Shown here: in pieces, positions 6,243 to 8,804 of the stretch
Layout of the letters: each line of letters begins with the position of its first letter
How positions within the stretch are numbered: the first letter of the stretch is position 1
From: Alkalibacterium sp046484155
Lineage (GTDB): Bacteria > Bacillota > Bacilli > Lactobacillales > Carnobacteriaceae_A
Assembly (NCBI RefSeq): GCF_046484155.1
Contig: NZ_JAWOBT010000043.1
Location: 1-8,804, forward strand
DNA: 8,804 nt
Direction of reading: 5' to 3'
Program-made: the position numbers and the translations under genes
The notes under the pieces: model-generated
What the model was told of the DNA's origin: nothing
Seen by the model: the letters and a program-made list of their open reading frames with translations, nothing else
The model's database searches: none

Positions 6243-7040
6243 ATGGATTTAGGTATCAAAGACAAAGTTGCTTTAGTGACAGGTGCAGCCTCCGGTATCG
6301 GTAAGGAAACCTCCCGTGTCCTCCTGGAAGAAGGCGCAACTGTCGTGATGACCGACTTTGATGAAGAACGGTTGAGACGAACGGCTCAGGAAATGACCAA
6401 GTATGAAAAACTATTGTATTTTCCAGCAGATATCAGAAGTCCCGAATCACTCGGTCAGTTACATGAATACGTGAAAAAGAGTATCGGAACCATAGATATC
6501 CTGGTGCAGAATGCCGGTGCCACAGGAGCGCAAGGACTGTTCCATACACTGACCGATGAAGACTGGCTGTATACGATCGAACAGAACCTGCATGGTCCGG
6601 TCCGTGCCGTCAGAGAATTTTTACCTGATTTACGAGCGAACGGCTGGGGAAGAATCATATTCATCTCTTCAGAAAACGCTGTGCAGCCTTATGACAATGA
6701 GTTGCCCTACGACAGTGCCAAAGCCGGCATATTATCCTTTTCAAAGGGACTCTCCCGGAGTTATGCCAGAGAAGGACTGCTTGTAAACACTGTTTCTCCG
6801 GCATTTATCGAAACGCCCATGACGGACAGACTGATGGAAAAACGTTCCGCAGAAAAAAACATGTCCCTTGACGAAGCCGTTGAATCTTTCTTGGATGAAG
6901 AAAGACCGCATATCGAACTTAAACGACGGGGGCAGGTCGAAGAAGTGGCGGCCGTCATTGCCTTTTTATGTTCAGAAAAAGCCTCGTTTGTAAACGGCGC
7001 CAATTACCGCGTCGACGGCGGCTCTGTTGCGACACTCTAA
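6243..7040 (+). CDS. Classical short-chain dehydrogenase/reductase (SDR)
   Basis: The 265-residue protein is a complete classical SDR, a soluble NAD(P)(H)-dependent alcohol/carbonyl oxidoreductase usually working as a tetramer. The cofactor motif is TGAASGIG (13-20). An aspartate at the end of the second strand (D38 in VVMTDFD) favours NAD(H) over NADP(H). The structural NAG motif is at 90-92. The catalytic tetrad is N115, S143, Y156 and K160 (YDSAK). SPAFIETPM (185-193) and the C-terminal YRVDGG (255-260) are typical of the FabG/glucose dehydrogenase/3-hydroxybutyrate dehydrogenase group. AAGGAGA at 6230-6236 precedes the ATG by about six bases. It leads an operon, with 36 bases to the next gene. 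The substrate cannot be read from the sequence, because the 195-225 lid loop is variable in the family. Calling it a specific 3-oxoacyl-ACP reductase would be over-annotation. Confidence 0.92.
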   Translation: MDLGIKDKVALVTGAASGIGKETSRVLLEEGATVVMTDFDEERLRRTAQEMTKYEKLLYFPADIRSPESLGQLHEYVKKSIGTIDILVQNAGATGAQGLFHTLTDEDWLYTIEQNLHGPVRAVREFLPDLRANGWGRIIFISSENAVQPYDNELPYDSAKAGILSFSKGLSRSYAREGLLVNTVSPAFIETPMTDRLMEKRSAEKNMSLDEAVESFLDEERPHIELKRRGQVEEVAAVIAFLCSEKASFVNGANYRVDGGSVATL

Positions 7041-7076
7041 ACGACCCATTCATTATGATAAAGGAGAGATCCATTC

Positions 7077-8282
7077 ATGCGCACATCGAATGAAAACTAT
7101 TATGATTACTTATTTATCGGTGGCGGAATCGCTGCCGCTTATGCCGCCAAAGGCATACGCAAGTTAGACAAAGAAGGTTCCATCGGTATTCTTTCTTCGG
7201 ATCAGGATGGACCCTACGCCCGTCCAGCCTTATCGAAGAGACTGTGGACAGATGCCGACTACTCCGTTGCAGACGTTCCTTTCAACACCGCTGAAGAAAC
7301 AAATTCAGACCTCATGCTTGAAACCGTCGTGACTTCGGTCGACAGAGAAAACAAAACGGTCACGACACACGACGGAACCATACTGTCATACGGCAAACTG
7401 CTGCTGGCGACCGGCAGCGAACCGCGAACCTTAGAAGGACCGGAAGACGAGCACGTTATCGCCTTCCGCACATTCCAAGACTACCGTAAATTGAGAGAGT
7501 TCTCCGGAAAAGACCAGCATGTCATCGTCATCGGCGGAGGTTATATCGGAACAGAACTCGCTGCAAATCTGAAACTGAACAACACCCAGGTGACACTCGT
7601 CTATCCTCAAGAGGTCTTAAACGACAATCGTTTCCCGCTTGAGCTGGCTAAAGAGTATGAGGAAAGCTACCGACAAGCCGGTGTCACTTTAAAGAACACG
7701 TCACGCGCTGCCTCTTACAGCAAAAATGGCGATAAACTTGTTCTCAAACTGGAAAATGGCGAAACCGTTGAAGGAGATACCTTGGTTCTCGGCTTAGGTG
7801 CCAAGCCTCGACTAACGCTTGCTAAAGACGCCGGACTTGAGGTGGACGACGGAGTTATTGTCGATGACTATTTCCGTACGTCCGATCCAGACATCTATGC
7901 AGCTGGAGATATTTCATCATACCCTGATCCGATATTTGGACGAAAACGCATCGAACACGTTGACCATGCACGGAAATCCGGGACGACTGTCGGGAAAATC
8001 ATGGCCGGATCCGATAAACCGTATGACTACACCCCTTACTTCTATTCAGACGTTTTCGATATTTCCTGGATGGCCTACGGCACACTTGATCCCGAACTCC
8101 ACGTCCTCATCGATCATGTGGATGATGGAACAGTAGTCTATTATCTGAAAGAAGACAAGCCTGTCGGTATTTTGCTTTGGAATATCAATCCAAGGTTAGG
8201 CAAAGTCAAAGAAGTCCTGAAAAATCCGCCGTCCCATTCAGATGAGCTGCATGGGCTTATCCGCGACCGAAACAGTGACTAA
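7077..8282 (+). CDS. AIF-like NAD(H)/FAD-dependent oxidoreductase
   Basis: The 401-residue soluble flavoprotein has the two-dinucleotide-binding-domain fold. The FAD motif is FIGGGIAAAYAA (13-24), ATGSEP lies at 111-116, the NAD motif VIGGGYIG at 151-158, and the second FAD motif YAAGDIS at 274-280 (D278). PYARPALSK (46-54) matches ferredoxin-reductase/AIF-type enzymes. LVYPQEV (174-180) and HVDHARKSG (294-302), followed by KPYDYTPYFYSD (314-325), resemble human AIF segments recalled from memory (LFPEKG; HHDHAVVSG; KPYWHQSMFWSD). No cysteine is present, so it is not a disulfide reductase or an NADH peroxidase of the cysteine-sulfenate type. It probably oxidises NADH and passes electrons to an unknown acceptor; no ferredoxin, Rieske protein or oxygenase is encoded in the window. 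AAGGAGAG at 7061-7068 supports the ATG at 7077. It is the second gene of the operon, 36 bases after the SDR and 24 before the YflT gene. Confidence 0.87.
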   Translation: MRTSNENYYDYLFIGGGIAAAYAAKGIRKLDKEGSIGILSSDQDGPYARPALSKRLWTDADYSVADVPFNTAEETNSDLMLETVVTSVDRENKTVTTHDGTILSYGKLLLATGSEPRTLEGPEDEHVIAFRTFQDYRKLREFSGKDQHVIVIGGGYIGTELAANLKLNNTQVTLVYPQEVLNDNRFPLELAKEYEESYRQAGVTLKNTSRAASYSKNGDKLVLKLENGETVEGDTLVLGLGAKPRLTLAKDAGLEVDDGVIVDDYFRTSDPDIYAAGDISSYPDPIFGRKRIEHVDHARKSGTTVGKIMAGSDKPYDYTPYFYSDVFDISWMAYGTLDPELHVLIDHVDDGTVVYYLKEDKPVGILLWNINPRLGKVKEVLKNPPSHSDELHGLIRDRNSD

Positions 8283-8293
8283 CACCATCAAAC

Positions 8294-8300
8294 AGGAGGA
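8294..8300 (+). promoter_or_regulatory. Ribosome binding site for the TTG-started YflT gene
   Basis: AGGAGGA lies six bases before TTG 8307-8309. No in-frame ATG is suitably placed, so TTG is accepted as the start because of this near-perfect site. Confidence 0.8.
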
Positions 8301-8306
8301 ATCAGT

Positions 8307-8573
8307 TTGAATACCTATATCGAAGGCACCTATGCCAAAGTAGAAGATGCATTAAGAGCCGTGGACACGCTGATCATGCGCGGCCATGATACTGATTCGA
8401 TCACGCTGATCAGTAACCAGACACATCAGGAAGAACAGTTAAAAGCAGTCGCTATCACGGTTAAACAGTTATCCGATTTAACCAGCCAGGAAAAGCAGAG
8501 CCTGGGAAAACATGTCGAAGATGTAAACGAAGGGCGTTTTGTTCTCCAGGTCACCGAAAAAAAAATCTCCTGA
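8307..8573 (+). CDS. YflT-domain general stress protein, prematurely ended
   Basis: The 88-residue product starts at TTG behind a strong AGGAGGA. Nearly all of it resembles the YflT domain (named from Bacillus subtilis YflT, general stress protein 17M, known as a sigma-B regulon member): YIEGTYAKVEDALRAVDTL then a short loop and DSITLISN, a pattern of helix followed by beta strand. Its biochemical function is unknown. It ends ...QVTEKKIS with TGA at 8571-8573, right after a run of nine A's (8557-8565). Removing one A continues the frame as ...TEKKSPDIGPLS and gives a protein of about 161 residues with an acidic tail. The shorter product could still fold as a complete domain. Third gene of the operon with the SDR and AIF-like oxidoreductase. 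Domain assignment is from pattern recognition and is moderately sure. Confidence 0.75.
   Translation: MNTYIEGTYAKVEDALRAVDTLIMRGHDTDSITLISNQTHQEEQLKAVAITVKQLSDLTSQEKQSLGKHVEDVNEGRFVLQVTEKKIS
8557..8565 (+). repeat. Homopolymer A9 at the frameshift point
   Basis: Nine consecutive A's (GAAAAAAAAATCTCC context) lie at the end of the YflT reading frame, seven bases before the TGA stop is complete. Such tracts are prone to replication and polymerase slippage and to sequencing error. Loss of one A joins the upstream frame to the downstream open frame. A -1 ribosomal slip would enter the third frame instead and does not make the fusion. Confidence 0.8.
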
Positions 8574-8793
8574 CATCGGTCCTTTAAGTGCTGACAGTCC
8601 TGATCCTTATGACGATTCACTTTTAGCTTCTGACGACGAATCAGTCACTGAGGATACAGAACTGCTTGAAGATTTGAGAAGCAGCAAGGCAGATCCTTCC
8701 AATGACCGTTCCAACACGAAAACCGGCTATTCCGATGATTTGAAGACCCCAGACGAAACGCCTTTGGACAACGGACCAAATCGGTCACTTTAA
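8566..8793 (+). pseudogene. Displaced acidic C-terminal tail of the YflT-domain protein
   Basis: After the A9 run the +1 frame stays open for 75 codons, from TCT 8566 to TAA at 8791-8793. It encodes a low-complexity, probably disordered tail with 15 Asp and 5 Glu against 6 Lys/Arg, rich also in Ser, Pro and Thr (for example DSPDPYDDSLLASDDES and LLEDLRSSKADPSND). It has no convincing start or ribosome binding site of its own: the first in-frame start-like codon, TTG 8539, is inside the YflT gene. It therefore reads as the missing second half of the preceding gene. YflT-domain proteins with acidic disordered extensions occur in Bacilli, which makes the fusion plausible. It could be a real frameshift mutation, a slippage-controlled tail, or a base-call error. 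Confidence 0.6.
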
Positions 8794-8804
8794 TATCCAG
8801 CCGA

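Noticed and set aside
8539..8565. Independent start of the acidic tail at TTG 8539
   Set aside because: It starts inside the YflT gene with only a poor AGGG upstream. A frameshifted continuation of the YflT gene explains the frame better.
1..8804. Search by eye for insertion sequences, CRISPR repeats, tRNA/rRNA genes and phage genes
   Set aside because: No transposase or phage-like reading frame, regular direct-repeat array or cloverleaf was found; all long frames are ordinary metabolic or transport families.

Overview
The window looks like chromosomal DNA from a low-to-moderate GC Gram-positive bacterium of the class Bacilli. The evidence is strong AGGAGG-type ribosome binding sites, a TTG start, very AT-rich promoter regions, stem-loop plus T-run terminators and a YflT-type general stress protein. 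The order Lactobacillales, possibly a Carnobacteriaceae-like organism, is a guess from overall character and is not demonstrated.

Left part (1-1660). The last 19 codons of an unidentified gene end at 60 and are followed by a hairpin terminator. An AT-rich promoter region then leads to a monocistronic gene for a DAACS/SDF-family symporter (354-1598). Its substrate and ion-binding motifs differ from those of the glutamate/aspartate members. A strong hairpin at 1621-1655, with A and T runs on either side, can end this gene and also the convergent operon on the other strand.

Middle (1677-5660, minus strand). A probable two-gene operon is read right to left. First comes an 885-residue P2-type cation ATPase that lacks the TM6 aspartate of classical Ca2+ pumps. 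Next is a flavin monoamine-oxidase-like protein that starts within a few tens of bases of the ATPase stop.

Divergent intergenic region (5661-6242, about 580 bp). No convincing gene is present. It holds candidate promoters for both directions and some inverted repeats.

Right part (6243-8804, plus strand). A tightly packed operon encodes a classical SDR dehydrogenase, an AIF-like FAD/NAD oxidoreductase with no cysteine, and a YflT-domain stress protein. The YflT gene ends early at a run of nine A's. Removing one A joins it to an acidic, disordered 75-residue tail that is open to 8793. This is either a real frameshift or slippage site or a sequencing artefact. Together the three genes look like a redox or stress module, but no substrate can be read from sequence.

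No mobile element, CRISPR array, tRNA or rRNA is visible. I do not see a clearly novel multi-gene system. The items most worth checking are the A9 frameshift, the altered binding sites in the two transport proteins, and the ATPase/amine oxidase pairing.
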